DNA of 64,000 bases from Rhodoferax potami (GCF_032193805.1 NZ_JAVBIK010000001.1:1-64000), one strand, 5' to 3'; numbered from the stretch's first letter, positions 36,115 to 45,991 are shown. Numbers and translations are program-made. The notes: generated from the sequence alone by a model not told the origin.

Positions 36115-37097
36115 CGCAATCGGCTGGAGAGCGCCGGGCTCAGCGTGGCCAGAAAACCCTCTACCGTGTCGGTGTAGTTGCCGGCCAGCCCGAGGTTCTT
36201 GTTGATCTCACCATGGCTGAGGTCCTGGCCGGAGACCTGCACCCTCACCCCCACGACGAGGGCCTGTTGGCTGAATGCTTGGGCCTGGGCACAAGAGTCG
36301 CCCCTGCGGGTGGAGCACACCGCCAGCATCGGTTTGGCAGAGCCCTGCAGCTGGTGCAGTGGGGATACTGCGCGCCAGAAGTCCGGATCGGTGCCAAACG
36401 CCGGGTCATACAGCTTGTAGTGGCGCGCTTTCATGATGCCGGCCACATCGAGCGCCGCACTGTCGAGCAGCACCGAACCCAGCCAGCCTTGGGCACCCGC
36501 TTGAGGCCCGTACACGGATGATGCCGAGAGCAAAGCCACCAGATGGGCCCCGGCCGAATGACCCATGAGCACAAATTGCTTGGGGTCTGCACCCCAGCTG
36601 CGCGCCTGGTTTTGCGCCACTGACAAGGCTTGCGCGACATCGCGCACCTGGTCGAGTGGGTCGGCCTCAGGCAGCAGGCGGTTGTTGATCGAGACGAATA
36701 CCAAGCCCTTGGCAAGCCAGCGATGGGCTTTGTTGTCCACCACATTGCCATTGCGTTTGTCGCCGGTGCGCCAGGCCCCTCCATGCACCATGAAAATGAC
36801 CGGTGCGGGGCCCGCCGCCTGGGTGTCGGGCAGATAAACATCCATTTTTTGCAGGGCGTCGCTGCCATAAGGCACGTCGCGCAAGACCCTGAACCGCGCT
36901 TCGCTCGCAGTGCCGCCGTCCGGGGCCTCCAAGGACTCTTCTGCGCCGCGCCGGTCTCCGCTGTCCCGACGCTCCATGATGCGCTGTTTGATGCGATCCA
37001 GCACATTGTCCGCATGGCTTGGCGTGGCGCAGACCCAGAGGGCTGCACACAGCAAAGGGAGTAAGGATGCGCGGAAACCGAAGCGCGGAAGATTCAT
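36111..37097 (-). CDS. Exported alpha/beta hydrolase (BD-FAE-like esterase)
   Basis: This about 328-residue hydrolase has a signal peptide (MNLPRFGFRASLLPLLCAAL, then WVCATPSHA). The catalytic set is an oxyanion HGGAW (FMVHGGAWRTGDKRN), nucleophile GHSAG (VLMGHSAGAHLVALL) and His in GQDLSHGEINKNLG. The start at 37097 is chosen because it overlaps the patatin gene stop in ATGA and opens the signal peptide. Probably periplasmic. It is the third gene of the run HDOD, patatin, esterase. Confidence 0.9.
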   Translation of the reverse strand: MNLPRFGFRASLLPLLCAALWVCATPSHADNVLDRIKQRIMERRDSGDRRGAEESLEAPDGGTASEARFRVLRDVPYGSDALQKMDVYLPDTQAAGPAPVIFMVHGGAWRTGDKRNGNVVDNKAHRWLAKGLVFVSINNRLLPEADPLDQVRDVAQALSVAQNQARSWGADPKQFVLMGHSAGAHLVALLSASSVYGPQAGAQGWLGSVLLDSAALDVAGIMKARHYKLYDPAFGTDPDFWRAVSPLHQLQGSAKPMLAVCSTRRGDSCAQAQAFSQQALVVGVRVQVSGQDLSHGEINKNLGLAGNYTDTVEGFLATLSPALSSRLR

Positions 37098-38246
37098 AGC
37101 GGGTGTACCTGGTTCATGTCTGGCTTGTCCAGCCAGGCGATGAACTCGTCCACCATCTGCTGGCTTGCGCTTGTCGCGGCATTCCATGCCTTGACGCGCG
37201 CATCCAGATCATTGCCGTAGTGCGTAAAGTCTGTGCGGTCCGGGAGTTTGCTGTTCGGTAAAGTTTTCACCCAATCCGGATTGGGGGCCAGCAAGACCAT
37301 GGTATCCAGAAACGGCGTGCTGCGATGGCGCCATTTCAGCCCTTTGTCCAACCAGCCCGGCACCACGCTTTGCTGGAAATGCGGGTACAGCACCAAGCCT
37401 TTAGGATAAAAAGTGCCGGTAGCCCCCGTATTCATTGCGGGAACAGCTCCTGAATATGTAGCAAGTTCTGCCCCCGGGTAGTTGAGGTGCAGGTGGTAAT
37501 CGGTAATGCCACCATCCCAATACGCCCCTTTGGGTGCGCCAGGGATATCGTGGACGGCCCGCAAAACAAACGGAATTGAGCAACTGGCCTGCAGCGCAGG
37601 GTTGAAGTTGGCCTCGCTCAACAGCACGCGCCGGGTGCGGTAGTCCTGGGTCGCAAATGGCAGGGGCGCCGGGCCCTCGCCTGCCCCGCCGCTGGAAAAC
37701 ACCACCCGCTCCAGCCAGGCGCCCATGGCCTTGCGTTTGACGGTATTGGTCAAAAAGGCGCCCAAATAGCCCAGCGGGGTGCGCACGCCATGCTCGGTGC
37801 CCAGCATGTGCCTGCCGCGGGAGGTCACGATGTGCAACCGGTACCGCGGGTGGTTCAGCACCTCGGGGACGCGGCCGCCATAAAAAGCGAGCAGGTTGCG
37901 CCCGAAGGTTTCGCTCACCTGGTCTGCGCTGACCCGCTTTTGTCCGGGCGCAAGCTCGTAATGCTGGTGGATGTAGTCGTGCTCCAAGCGCTGAAAGGCA
38001 GACACCGGGTCATTCAGGCAGGCAGTCGCCATGCGCCACGCTCCGATGGAGGCGCCCACCAGATCCACCGGCTGGTTGGATCGCTGTAGCCAATCCCCGA
38101 ACAAAAAGCGGTCCATCGGGCCAAGGATCAGCCCTTTGGGCCCGCCGGCAGCGCCGGGAATGGTGCGGATGTGCTCTGGTTGCAAGCCGTGCGCGGCCAA
38201 TGACGCGCGGGCCGTCGGGCCCGCATAGATGCGAAGTGCTTTCATA
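37094..38246 (-). CDS. Patatin-like phospholipase
   Basis: This about 383-residue patatin-family lipid acyl hydrolase uses a Ser-Asp dyad: the nucleophile elbow G-x-S-x-G is DLVGASIGAWRMA, the Asp lies in YWDGGITDYHL, and the glycine-rich oxyanion loop is GAAGGPKGLILGPMD. The ATG at 38246 (MKALRIYAGPTARASL) follows the HDOD stop by 6 bases; a longer open frame overlaps that gene. No signal peptide is seen. Its role in membrane lipid turnover is inferred from family. Confidence 0.9.
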
Positions 38247-38252
38247 TCCGGT

Positions 38253-39059
38253 TCAGGTGTGGGCTGCCCAGTCAAACGGGTCTTGTTGCAGCACCATGTC
38301 GATGTTCAGGCCCAGCGCAATGCCGACGGCATCCGGGTAGGTCACGGCCAGCCCTTTTTCACTCAAGCCGGCCTCCTTGGCGCGTGCCCGCCAGGCGGCC
38401 AGGTGAATCACGCCGGCCAGGGGCTCGTAAACATTGTTGTCAAACGGGGCGTATTGGTGCTCGATGGCATCCACCATCGGCTTGGGAAACTGCCACATCC
38501 GCGCATAGCCCGCGCCCACGCTGGCATAACAGTAGCCCAGCACAGTGCGCTCTACAAAGGCGCGGTTCATGGCCAAGGGAGCGATTTCGTTGTCCAGCAT
38601 GGCACACACATCGGGCATCGCCAAGTGCATGGCCAGCTCGCCAACCGCATGGATCAGTCCGGTGGTAAACGCCGCCTGGGCGTTGAGCCGGACCAAGGTG
38701 GCCAGTGAGCGCGACACCTTGGCCACGTTGAGGCTGTAGTCCCAGAACTGCGGCAGCAGGATGCCCGGCACCGCTTTGGGCGACGCCACCTCGGCGGCGG
38801 CCTGGGCCATCATCCGGACGTGGCTCAAATCCAGCAGAGCAAGGGCCTCAGAGACGGTGCTGATCTTGCCCGACTGCTGAAAAAAGCTCGAATTCGCCAG
38901 CTGGAGCAGCCGGCTGGTGAGCGCAGGGTCGGTGCTGATCAGGCGGTTGATTTTGTGCAGGTCCGCCTCGGGTTGGCCCAGCTCGCTCAGCAGCAGCGCC
39001 ACCACTTTCGGAATGCTGGGCAGGTGAAACTGCTGTTCCAGCAAGGCACTGAGAATCAT
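38253..39059 (-). CDS. HDOD domain protein
   Basis: This 268-residue protein is almost entirely an HDOD domain, a non-catalytic relative of HD phosphohydrolases found in signalling proteins. Typical parts are LEQQFHLPSIPKVVALLLSE, LISTDPALTSRLLQLANSSFF and ISTVSEALALLDLSHVRMMA. The metal-binding HD pair is absent, as usual for HDOD. It is first in a three-gene run with the patatin and the esterase and is divergent from the chemoreceptor gene across 174 bases. HDOD proteins often accompany c-di-GMP and chemotaxis systems. Confidence 0.93.
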   Translation of the reverse strand: MILSALLEQQFHLPSIPKVVALLLSELGQPEADLHKINRLISTDPALTSRLLQLANSSFFQQSGKISTVSEALALLDLSHVRMMAQAAAEVASPKAVPGILLPQFWDYSLNVAKVSRSLATLVRLNAQAAFTTGLIHAVGELAMHLAMPDVCAMLDNEIAPLAMNRAFVERTVLGYCYASVGAGYARMWQFPKPMVDAIEHQYAPFDNNVYEPLAGVIHLAAWRARAKEAGLSEKGLAVTYPDAVGIALGLNIDMVLQQDPFDWAAHT

Positions 39060-39233
39060 GTAGGCAAGCTCCGCAAAATTTTTCCATCTCCGCCCGGATT
39101 ATCACAGCGCCGGGAAGGCAGTACTTTTCCTACTATCAGTTTTGTCACGATGCGCTTTAATTGAATCTAAACGTGCACATGCTGCGTAACAAGCAAGGCC
39201 CGTTCTACTTTTGCGTCGTTGGAGACCCTCATC

Positions 39234-40850
39234 ATGAATTTTCACAACCAATCGGTGGGGAAAAAGCTCTTTATTGCTTTTTCCATCCTGGTCACCATAT
39301 TGGTGGCTGTTTCGATTCTTGCAATTCAAAGTCTGAGCCAAGCCCAGCGGGACTTTGACGGATTTGTAAGCGATGAGTTCAGTCGTGGGAGTCTGGCGCG
39401 CGACATCCGGGCTGCGACTAGCGCCCGTGCCATATCTGCCCGTAACTTGATCATTCTGAATGGTGCCGAAGACATCAAGGCTGAATCTGTTGCAGTGCAA
39501 GCGGCCCACGATCGGGTGCAAGAGCGCCTGGCCCTGCTGAAAACCACTGTTGCAAATGCCAAAGACGTCAGCAGTGAAGAGCGGGCGCTGCTCGAAAAAA
39601 TAGAAAAGCTGGAGCAGCAGTACGGCCCGGTAGCCCTTGCGATTGTGGCGAAAGCGACGTCCGGGCAGAAAGATGCTGCGATCCTCCAGATGAACGAGCA
39701 GTGTCAACCATTGCTCAAACAGCTGATCGGAGCCACTACGGAGTATTCCAAACTGATTGCTACCGCAGGTGGTAACGAAATCAAACGGTCTGGCGAAAAA
39801 TTCCGGAGTAACCGGTTTTTGTTGGTGGCGAGCTCCATCGCTTCGGTGGTGATTTCTATTCTTTTAGCAACCATGATTCACCGCAGTCTCATGCGCTCGT
39901 TGGGCGCAGACCCTGCCCAATTGAGCGCTGCCGCCCAGCGTGTAGCCTCCGGAAATCTGGGTACGGTGGAAGGAAGTGCGAATGCTCCGAAAGATAGCGT
40001 TTTGGCCTCCCTTGGCGATATGCAGTCGGCCCTCGCATCCATTGTTGCCGGGGTGCGAAGCTCTGCAACCTCTATCGAAGCTGGCTCCCGCGAGATTGCC
40101 AGTGGCAACAACGACTTGTCGCAGAGGACAGAGCAACAGGCCCACAGCATCCAGCAAAGCGCTGCGTCCATGGAAGAAATGACGGCCAACGTGCAGCAAA
40201 GCTCAGAGACCGCTCAGCAAGCCAGCCTGCTCGCGACCAGTGCACGGGCAGCCGCAGAACACGGCGGGAGTGTTGTGGCACAGGTGGTGAGCACGATGGA
40301 AGACATTTCCAGCAGCTCACGCCGCATCGGAGACATCATCAGCGTGATTGACGGTATTGCTTTCCAAACCAACATTCTGGCGCTCAATGCTGCCGTGGAA
40401 GCAGCCCGTGCCGGCGAGCAAGGGCGCGGCTTTGCGGTGGTAGCCACTGAGGTGCGCACTCTCGCACAGCGGAGTGCGCAAGCTGCCAAAGAAATCAAAA
40501 CCCTGATCGAGGCTAGCGTGGAGCGCGTGCAAGCTGGCACATCACTGGTGCAGACAGCGGGAACAGCCATGACCGGCATCGTGACCGAAGTCAATCGGGT
40601 GGCAGACCTGATTGGAGAAATAAGCACGGCCACTCGTGAGCAAAGCACAGGGATCGGTCAAATTGGTGCTGCCGTCACACAAATCGACCAGTCGACACAG
40701 CAAAACGCGGCATTGGTCGAGGAAATGGCGGCCGCGGCCGCCACGCTGAACCAACAAGCCAACGCTCTGGTGCAATCAGTAGAGGTCTTTCAGGTTGGAG
40801 ACCAAGGTGGTCCCGGCCGTATCCACCCTGCCCGTTTGGCACTTCGTTGA
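39234..40850 (+). CDS. Methyl-accepting chemotaxis protein
   Basis: This about 538-residue chemoreceptor has TM1 at about 12-33 ([20 protein letters not shown]) and a periplasmic four-helix ligand domain of about 155 residues. TM2 lies near 192-212 ([20 protein letters not shown]), followed by HAMP and the signalling hairpin. The highly conserved tip reads [24 protein letters not shown], then [20 protein letters not shown]. No C-terminal NWETF-like tether is present. GGAG lies 10 bases before the ATG at 39234. The ligand is unknown. Confidence 0.95.
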   Translation: MNFHNQSVGKKLFIAFSILVTILVAVSILAIQSLSQAQRDFDGFVSDEFSRGSLARDIRAATSARAISARNLIILNGAEDIKAESVAVQAAHDRVQERLALLKTTVANAKDVSSEERALLEKIEKLEQQYGPVALAIVAKATSGQKDAAILQMNEQCQPLLKQLIGATTEYSKLIATAGGNEIKRSGEKFRSNRFLLVASSIASVVISILLATMIHRSLMRSLGADPAQLSAAAQRVASGNLGTVEGSANAPKDSVLASLGDMQSALASIVAGVRSSATSIEAGSREIASGNNDLSQRTEQQAHSIQQSAASMEEMTANVQQSSETAQQASLLATSARAAAEHGGSVVAQVVSTMEDISSSSRRIGDIISVIDGIAFQTNILALNAAVEAARAGEQGRGFAVVATEVRTLAQRSAQAAKEIKTLIEASVERVQAGTSLVQTAGTAMTGIVTEVNRVADLIGEISTATREQSTGIGQIGAAVTQIDQSTQQNAALVEEMAAAAATLNQQANALVQSVEVFQVGDQGGPGRIHPARLALR

Positions 40851-40851
40851 A

Positions 40852-40880
40852 AAAAAAGCCCCGTGGAACGGGGCTTTGAA
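40852..40880. terminator. Bidirectional terminator between mcp and tex
   Basis: AAAGCCCCGT at 40855-40864 or so pairs with ACGGGGCTTT around GGA, preceded by a run of A and followed by TTT. It sits between the convergent chemoreceptor and tex genes and can serve both strands. Confidence 0.88.
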
Positions 40881-40899
40881 GCGTGTCACATGCGCTCTT

Positions 40900-43359
40900 T
40901 TAGCGCTTGAGCTTGGCGAATGCGGCTGCCATGGCGTTGCCGGCAGCCGGTGCGCTGTCTTGGTAGCGACCCACCTGTCGCTCGCCACGGGCCGGGCCCT
41001 GGTAGCGGTTATCACCGGCTTTTTGGCGAAACCCCGAGTCCTGCCCTCCAGCGCCCTTGGAACCTGCGGGAGCTGCTCCTATTTTCATAGTGAGGCCGAT
41101 GCGCTTGCGGGCCACATCCACTTCCACCACCTGCACTTTGACGATGTCGCCGGTTTTGACGACCTCGCGGGCATCGTTCACAAACTTGTGCGCCAGCTGG
41201 CTCACATGCACCAAGCCGTCCTGGTGCACGCCCAAGTCGATAAAGGCGCCGAACTGGGCCACGTTGCTCACGGTGCCTTCCAGAATCATGCCTTCTTTCA
41301 GGTCGGCAATGTCTTCCACGCCGTCGTTGAAGCGGGCCACCTTGAAGTCCGGGCGCGGGTCGCGGCCGGGCTTTTCCAGCTCGGTGAAGATGTCTTTGAC
41401 GGTGATCACACCAAATTGCTCGTTGGCGAACAGCTCGGGCTTGAGGGTCTTGAGCATGTCGGCGCGGCCCATGATCTCGGCCACCGGCTTGCCGGTTTTG
41501 GACATGATTTGCTCCACCACCGGGTAGGTCTCGGGGTGCACGCCCGTCATGTCCAGCGGGTTGCTGCCACCGCGGATGCGCAAAAAGCCTGCGCTCTGCT
41601 CAAAGGTTTTGGCACCCAGGCCGGTCACCTTCATCAAATCCTGGCGGCTGCCGAAGGCGCCGTTGGACTCGCGCCAGCGCACCACGGCCTTCGCCACGGT
41701 GCCTGACAAGCCGGATACACGGCTGAGCAGCGGCACAGAGGCGGTGTTCAGGTCCACGCCCACCGAGTTCACGCAATCTTCCACCACCGCGTCCAGCGTC
41801 TTGGCGAGTTCGCTCTGGTTCACATCGTGCTGGTACTGGCCCACGCCGATGCTCTTGGGGTCGATCTTCACTAGTTCAGCCAGCGGGTCTTGCAGGCGGC
41901 GGGCAATCGAGGCCGCACCGCGCAGGCTCACGTCCACGTCAGGCATCTCTTGCGATGCATATTCGCTGGCGGAGTACACCGAGGCGCCTGCTTCGCTCAC
42001 TACGACCTTGTCGACTTTGATCTCAGGCGCACCGGCTTGGTCGGCCATCTTGGCCAAGAGCTTGATCAGGTCGGCGGCCAGCTTGTCAGTCTCGCGGCTG
42101 GCGGTGCCGTTGCCGATGGCAATCAGGTTCACGCCGTGCTTGGCGCACAGCTTGCCCAAAGTATGCAGCGAGCCTTCCCAGTCCTTGCGCGGCTCGTGGG
42201 GGAACACGGTCGCGGTTTCCACCAGTTTGCCGGTGGCATCGACCACGGCCACCTTTACACCGGTCCGGATGCCGGGGTCCAGGCCCATCACCACGCGCGG
42301 GCCGGCGGGCGCTGCCAGCAGCAGGTCGCGCAGGTTGTCAGCAAACACCTTGATGGCCACCTTCTCGGCGTCTTCCCGCAGACGGGCAAACAGGTCGCGC
42401 TCGGTTGACAGGCTGAGCTTGACCTTCCAAGTCCAGGCCACGCACTTGCGGATCAAGTCATCGCCGGGGCGGCCTTGGTGGCTCCAGCCCAGCTTGAGCG
42501 CCAGGCGCCCTTCTGCCAATGACACCACCGCTGCAGGCCGCTTTGCTACAGAATTCGTAGCAGATTGCGCATATCCTGCGGGAGCTACAGCCTGATTTGA
42601 TACAGAAACCGGCTCGGGCAGCACCAGCTTGGCATCCAGAATGTCCAGCGAACGGCCACGGAACACCGCCAGCGCACGGTGGCTGGGCACGCGGCCGATC
42701 GGCTCGTCGTAGTCGAAGTAATCGCGGAACTTGGATACATCGGCATTGTTCTCGTCCTTGCCGTCCATCAACTTGGAGCGGAACAGGCCTTCCTGCCACA
42801 GCCATTCGCGCAGGTCCTGCACCAGCACCGGGTCTTCGGCCCAGCGCTCGCTCAGGATGTCGCGCACCCCGTCCAGCACCGCCAGCACGGTGGTGAAGTC
42901 GTCGCCGGCCTCGGTCTTTTCTTTGAGTACAAAGGCCTGTGCCTCGTCCATGGGCACCAGCTGCGGGTTGGCATACAGCTTGTCCGCCAGCGGCTCAATG
43001 CCTGCTTCGCGGGCGATCATGCCCTTGGTGCGGCGCTTGGGCTTGAACGGCAGGTAAATGTCTTCCACCTCCTGCTTGGTGGCAGCGGCGTCGATGGCGG
43101 CCAACAAGGCGGGCGTGAGCTTGCCTTGTTCTTCAATGCTTTTGACCACCGCTTCCTTGCGGTCGCGCAGTTCGCGCAGGTAGCTCAGGCGGGCTTCCAG
43201 CTCGCGCAGCTGGATGTCGTCCAGCCCGTCCGTCACTTCTTTGCGGTAGCGGGCGATGAAGGGCACGGTGGCGCCGCCATCCAACAAGGCCACGGCGGCC
43301 TCGACCTGCTGGGGGCGTACCCGGATTTCTTGCGCAATTTGCGCGATGATTTTCTGCAT
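40900..43359 (-). CDS. Tex family S1 RNA-binding transcription accessory protein
   Basis: This 819-residue protein is Tex, with an N-terminal helical region (MQKIIAQIAQEIRVRPQQVEAAVALLDGGATVPFIARYRKE) and a YqgF/RNase H-like domain (RVVMGLDPGIRTGVKVAVVD). A helix-hairpin-helix region (VNSVGVDLNTASVPLLSRVSGLS) and a C-terminal S1 domain (LKEGMILEGTVSNVAQFGAFIDLGVHQDGLVHVSQLAHKF) follow. Tex binds nucleic acid and influences transcription and stress survival. An in-frame 59-nt repeat (42545-42603) adds the segment SVSNQAVAPAGYAQSATNS before KRPAAVVSLAEG. The start at 43359 is the standard one. Confidence 0.95.
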   Translation of the reverse strand: MQKIIAQIAQEIRVRPQQVEAAVALLDGGATVPFIARYRKEVTDGLDDIQLRELEARLSYLRELRDRKEAVVKSIEEQGKLTPALLAAIDAAATKQEVEDIYLPFKPKRRTKGMIAREAGIEPLADKLYANPQLVPMDEAQAFVLKEKTEAGDDFTTVLAVLDGVRDILSERWAEDPVLVQDLREWLWQEGLFRSKLMDGKDENNADVSKFRDYFDYDEPIGRVPSHRALAVFRGRSLDILDAKLVLPEPVSVSNQAVAPAGYAQSATNSVAKRPAAVVSLAEGRLALKLGWSHQGRPGDDLIRKCVAWTWKVKLSLSTERDLFARLREDAEKVAIKVFADNLRDLLLAAPAGPRVVMGLDPGIRTGVKVAVVDATGKLVETATVFPHEPRKDWEGSLHTLGKLCAKHGVNLIAIGNGTASRETDKLAADLIKLLAKMADQAGAPEIKVDKVVVSEAGASVYSASEYASQEMPDVDVSLRGAASIARRLQDPLAELVKIDPKSIGVGQYQHDVNQSELAKTLDAVVEDCVNSVGVDLNTASVPLLSRVSGLSGTVAKAVVRWRESNGAFGSRQDLMKVTGLGAKTFEQSAGFLRIRGGSNPLDMTGVHPETYPVVEQIMSKTGKPVAEIMGRADMLKTLKPELFANEQFGVITVKDIFTELEKPGRDPRPDFKVARFNDGVEDIADLKEGMILEGTVSNVAQFGAFIDLGVHQDGLVHVSQLAHKFVNDAREVVKTGDIVKVQVVEVDVARKRIGLTMKIGAAPAGSKGAGGQDSGFRQKAGDNRYQGPARGERQVGRYQDSAPAAGNAMAAAFAKLKR
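42545..42603 (+). repeat. 59-nt dispersed repeat, copy c (inside tex)
   Basis: This copy starts with the hairpin GCTACAGAATTCGTAGC, then AGATTGCGCATATCCTGCGG, and ends GATTTGATAC. The 46 bases from TAGC on match the copy in the GST gene (51978-52036, other strand) at about 37 positions, the best pair of the family. It runs opposite to tex but leaves the tex frame open. Confidence 0.8.
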
Positions 43360-43439
43360 TGCGGAAAAGCCGGTCAAAACCGGTGATGGAATTCAATCAA
43401 GGGCGCGAGTGTGCCACAGAGAGGATCTACACTTTGCCG

Positions 43440-44177
43440 ATGCCGCGTGTTCTCTCATTCCTGCTGGGTGCCAGCCTGTTTGCTGCCTTTTGCGGCGCGG
43501 CATGGGCGCAGCCGCTCACGGTGGGAATGGGCCTGAACAAGCCGCCTTATGTGATGGACGGTGGGCAGGCCGGACTCGAGGTGGAGATCGCCCGCCAAGC
43601 TTTTCAAGCCGTGGGGCTCAGCATGCAGGCGCAGCAGTTTCCGCCGTCCAGGGCGCTCATGGTCTATCGCGCTGGCCAGCTCGACGTGCTATTGACGGTG
43701 GATGAAGGCATTGGCGGCGATGGCTTTTTTTCAGAGGTTTACATTTCCAACCAAAACGTGGCTATCACTTTGGCAGCCAATCGCTTCCCTATCAAACAAA
43801 TAGAAGACCTGGCCGGCTATTCCGTGGCGGCTTTTCAAAATGCGAGTTTTTTGCTGGGCGAGCGGTTCAAGCGGGTCGCGGGCGGCCACACCCGGTATAC
43901 CGAGTACCCTCAACAAATCACCCAAAACAACTTGTTGTTCGCCGGGCGGGTTGACGTGGTGGTGGGTGACAAGCGCATCCTGCACCACCTTCTGCGCGAC
44001 CTGGACCCCAAGCTCGACCGCAGCAAGCCGCTCACGATTCACCCCATTTTTCCGCCCAACCCGCGCAAAGCCGTGTTCAAAGACGCAGCTGTGCGCGACC
44101 AGTTCGATGCCGGTTTGAAGATCATCCAGAGCAACGGCGTGTACGACGCGATCCTCAAAAAGTACGCCCATTTGTAG
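43440..44177 (+). CDS. Periplasmic solute-binding protein (SBP_bac_3 type)
   Basis: This 245-residue protein has a signal peptide (MPRVLSFLLGASLFAAFCGA, then AWAQ). The family-3 binding fold is seen in LTVGMGLNKPPYVMDGGQAGLEVEIARQAF and VAITLAANRFPIKQIEDLAGYSVAAFQNA. These proteins usually bind amino acids for an ABC importer, but no permease or ATPase gene is adjacent, so this is an orphan that may serve a transporter elsewhere or a sensory role. It is divergent from tex across an 80-base gap. Confidence 0.9.
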   Translation: MPRVLSFLLGASLFAAFCGAAWAQPLTVGMGLNKPPYVMDGGQAGLEVEIARQAFQAVGLSMQAQQFPPSRALMVYRAGQLDVLLTVDEGIGGDGFFSEVYISNQNVAITLAANRFPIKQIEDLAGYSVAAFQNASFLLGERFKRVAGGHTRYTEYPQQITQNNLLFAGRVDVVVGDKRILHHLLRDLDPKLDRSKPLTIHPIFPPNPRKAVFKDAAVRDQFDAGLKIIQSNGVYDAILKKYAHL

Positions 44178-44265
44178 TAGGCCGTTGGCCCCGGTGGCTT
44201 TATGGGGTACAAACTAGCTCCGCCCCCTTCCCTTTTCGCGTCCCCCCTTCTCAGCGAGCAAACCG

Positions 44266-45471
44266 ATGCAGCCGATTACCCCCAGCGTCGGCACCCTGCC
44301 CGCCCGCGCCCCCACCCAGTATCTCCATTGGACCGAACAGGGCCAAACCTGCTCTGCGGTCTGGCGCTCTGAACGCGGTGCGGCGCCGCCGGCAAAAGTG
44401 GTGCTGGCGGACGATACCTGGACTGCTGACGCGGCCTACCAGATGGCCTGTGGCGGTACGGCCCTGCTGTGGCGGGGCGACTTCCACAACGCGCGGCAAC
44501 TGCTGCAGGCCCTGCAACGCCGCATTGACACCCCGCCCAAACGCAAAAACCGGGATGCAAAAGACCCGAGTGCAGCACCTACAGACGGCCCGATGGACCC
44601 CCAGGTTTTCCATTTGCACCGCCAAGCCCAAGCGCAGCGTGCCCGGATCCTGGCCATGGTATTGGTGCCCTTGGATGGCAATTACGACATCACGCTGCGC
44701 CGCGCGCCCGACTCGCGCCTTGCCTGCACAGAAGCTTGGGGGCCGGTGGTCGAGCCAGCGCAAGCCAGCGTGGCCTCGCTGCGCGATGTTCTCGCGATGC
44801 GCAGTGCCAGCGAATGGCGCAAAAATGGCGTGGAGATTGCCGCTCTGGGCCCCGCACCCGGCAACAGAATCTACCCGCACTACGGCGTTTTTTCGCCGGT
44901 CCGTGGGGAGTACATCGACTTGGTGGCCGCGCAGCCCTTGCCTGCGCAAGACGCAGCAGGAGTGCAAGAAAGCGTCCCCTACCGGGCTTTTGACATCGGT
45001 ACCGGCTCCGGAGTGCTGTCGGCTGTGCTGGTTCGCCGCCGGGTGGCCCAAGTGGTAGCCACCGATCAAGACGGTCGGGCCATGGCTTGCGCCGGAGATA
45101 ACTTCGCCCGATTGGGGGTGGCTGCTTCGATTGAATTGCAGCAAACCGACATGTTTCCGGAGGGGCGTGCCAATTTGGTGATGTGCAACCCCCCGTGGCT
45201 TCCTGCCCGGCCGAGTGCACCGGTGGAATATGCGGTCTACGACGAAAACAGCCGGATGCTGCTGGCATTTCTGGCAGGCCTGCCGGGCCACCTGTTGCCC
45301 GGTGGCGAGGGCTGGCTGATCCTGTCGGATCTGGCCGAGCGCTTGGGGCTACGCAGTCCCACCATGTTGACGGACGCTATAGCGGCTGCTGGCCTGGTGG
45401 TACTCGGCCGCAGCGACGCAAAACCCATCCACGCCAAAAGACGGTCGGGCCATGGCTTGCGCCGGAGATAA
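44266..45471 (+). CDS. Class I SAM-dependent methyltransferase, C-terminus altered by tandem duplication
   Basis: The 401-residue open frame has an N-terminal region of about 230 residues, then a Rossmann methyltransferase domain with motif I FDIGTGSGVLSAVL and the catalytic NPPW motif in LVMCNPPWLPARP. This NPPW type methylates amide or exocyclic amino groups of proteins, RNA or DNA. At 45439 the frame enters the second copy of a 370-bp tandem duplication out of phase, adds ten residues (RRSGHGLRRR) and stops. Without the duplication the protein would be 420 residues, ending LWRLGVAPVVH. The catalytic domain is intact, so residual activity is possible. The target is unknown. Confidence 0.85.
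   Translation: MQPITPSVGTLPARAPTQYLHWTEQGQTCSAVWRSERGAAPPAKVVLADDTWTADAAYQMACGGTALLWRGDFHNARQLLQALQRRIDTPPKRKNRDAKDPSAAPTDGPMDPQVFHLHRQAQAQRARILAMVLVPLDGNYDITLRRAPDSRLACTEAWGPVVEPAQASVASLRDVLAMRSASEWRKNGVEIAALGPAPGNRIYPHYGVFSPVRGEYIDLVAAQPLPAQDAAGVQESVPYRAFDIGTGSGVLSAVLVRRRVAQVVATDQDGRAMACAGDNFARLGVAASIELQQTDMFPEGRANLVMCNPPWLPARPSAPVEYAVYDENSRMLLAFLAGLPGHLLPGGEGWLILSDLAERLGLRSPTMLTDAIAAAGLVVLGRSDAKPIHAKRRSGHGLRRR
45071..45440 (+). repeat. 370-bp exact tandem duplication, first unit
   Basis: Bases 45071-45440 and 45441-45810 read identically by eye across the whole unit. The junction shares the bases AAAG/AAG, a microhomology of three bases. The unit covers the catalytic half of the methyltransferase gene. 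Because 370 is not a multiple of three, the duplication shifts the frame. Perfect identity indicates a very recent event or a sequence-assembly artefact. Confidence 0.95.
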
Positions 45472-45810
45472 CTTCGCCCGATTGGGGGTGGCTGCTTCGA
45501 TTGAATTGCAGCAAACCGACATGTTTCCGGAGGGGCGTGCCAATTTGGTGATGTGCAACCCCCCGTGGCTTCCTGCCCGGCCGAGTGCACCGGTGGAATA
45601 TGCGGTCTACGACGAAAACAGCCGGATGCTGCTGGCATTTCTGGCAGGCCTGCCGGGCCACCTGTTGCCCGGTGGCGAGGGCTGGCTGATCCTGTCGGAT
45701 CTGGCCGAGCGCTTGGGGCTACGCAGTCCCACCATGTTGACGGACGCTATAGCGGCTGCTGGCCTGGTGGTACTCGGCCGCAGCGACGCAAAACCCATCC
45801 ACGCCAAAAG
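45441..45810 (+). repeat. 370-bp exact tandem duplication, second unit
   Basis: This is the second unit of the duplication described for 45071-45440. It is followed directly by TCAGGCCCCAGCGG, the natural continuation of the gene into its last 29 codons. Confidence 0.95.
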
Positions 45811-45898
45811 TCAGGCCCCAGCGGATGCGCTTCACCCGGCGCGCAGCCGGGAAGTTACCAGCCTGTGGCGCTTGGGCGTGGCTCCCGTGGTGCATTAA
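45452..45898 (+). pseudogene. Duplicated C-terminal part of the methyltransferase gene
   Basis: This open frame of 148 codons in the second duplication unit restores the original frame and the natural C-terminus (ADALHPARSREVTSLWRLGV, ending APVVH). It contains motif NPPW but lacks SAM motif I, so it cannot be an independent methyltransferase. An in-frame ATG at 45452 exists, but no ribosome site is evident. Confidence 0.85.
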
Positions 45899-45919
45899 GC
45901 CTTTGATGCGATTCTCCAA

Positions 45920-45950
45920 AACAAAAGGCCCTGAAACAGGGCCTTTTGTT
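45920..45950. terminator. Strong bidirectional terminator
   Basis: A perfect 14-bp stem AACAAAAGGCCCTG/CAGGGCCTTTTGTT encloses a three-base loop AAA. It lies between the methyltransferase gene and the convergent small basic protein gene and has T runs in both directions. Confidence 0.92.
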
Positions 45951-45991
45951 TGGCAAGTCTGCTGACCATCGGCCGGCAGCGATTGCAGGGC

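Noticed and set aside
40795..43386. Several plus-strand open frames across tex
   Set aside because: They are antisense to a complete, well-conserved tex gene and show low-complexity composition.
43740..43800. Another 59-nt repeat in the solute-binding protein gene
   Set aside because: Only the first bases fit (GCTAT, N7, GCAGC); the core is different and the encoded residues are normal for the protein family.
44251..45291. 346-codon minus-strand frame over the methyltransferase gene
   Set aside because: It is antisense to a frame with clear SAM and NPPW motifs.
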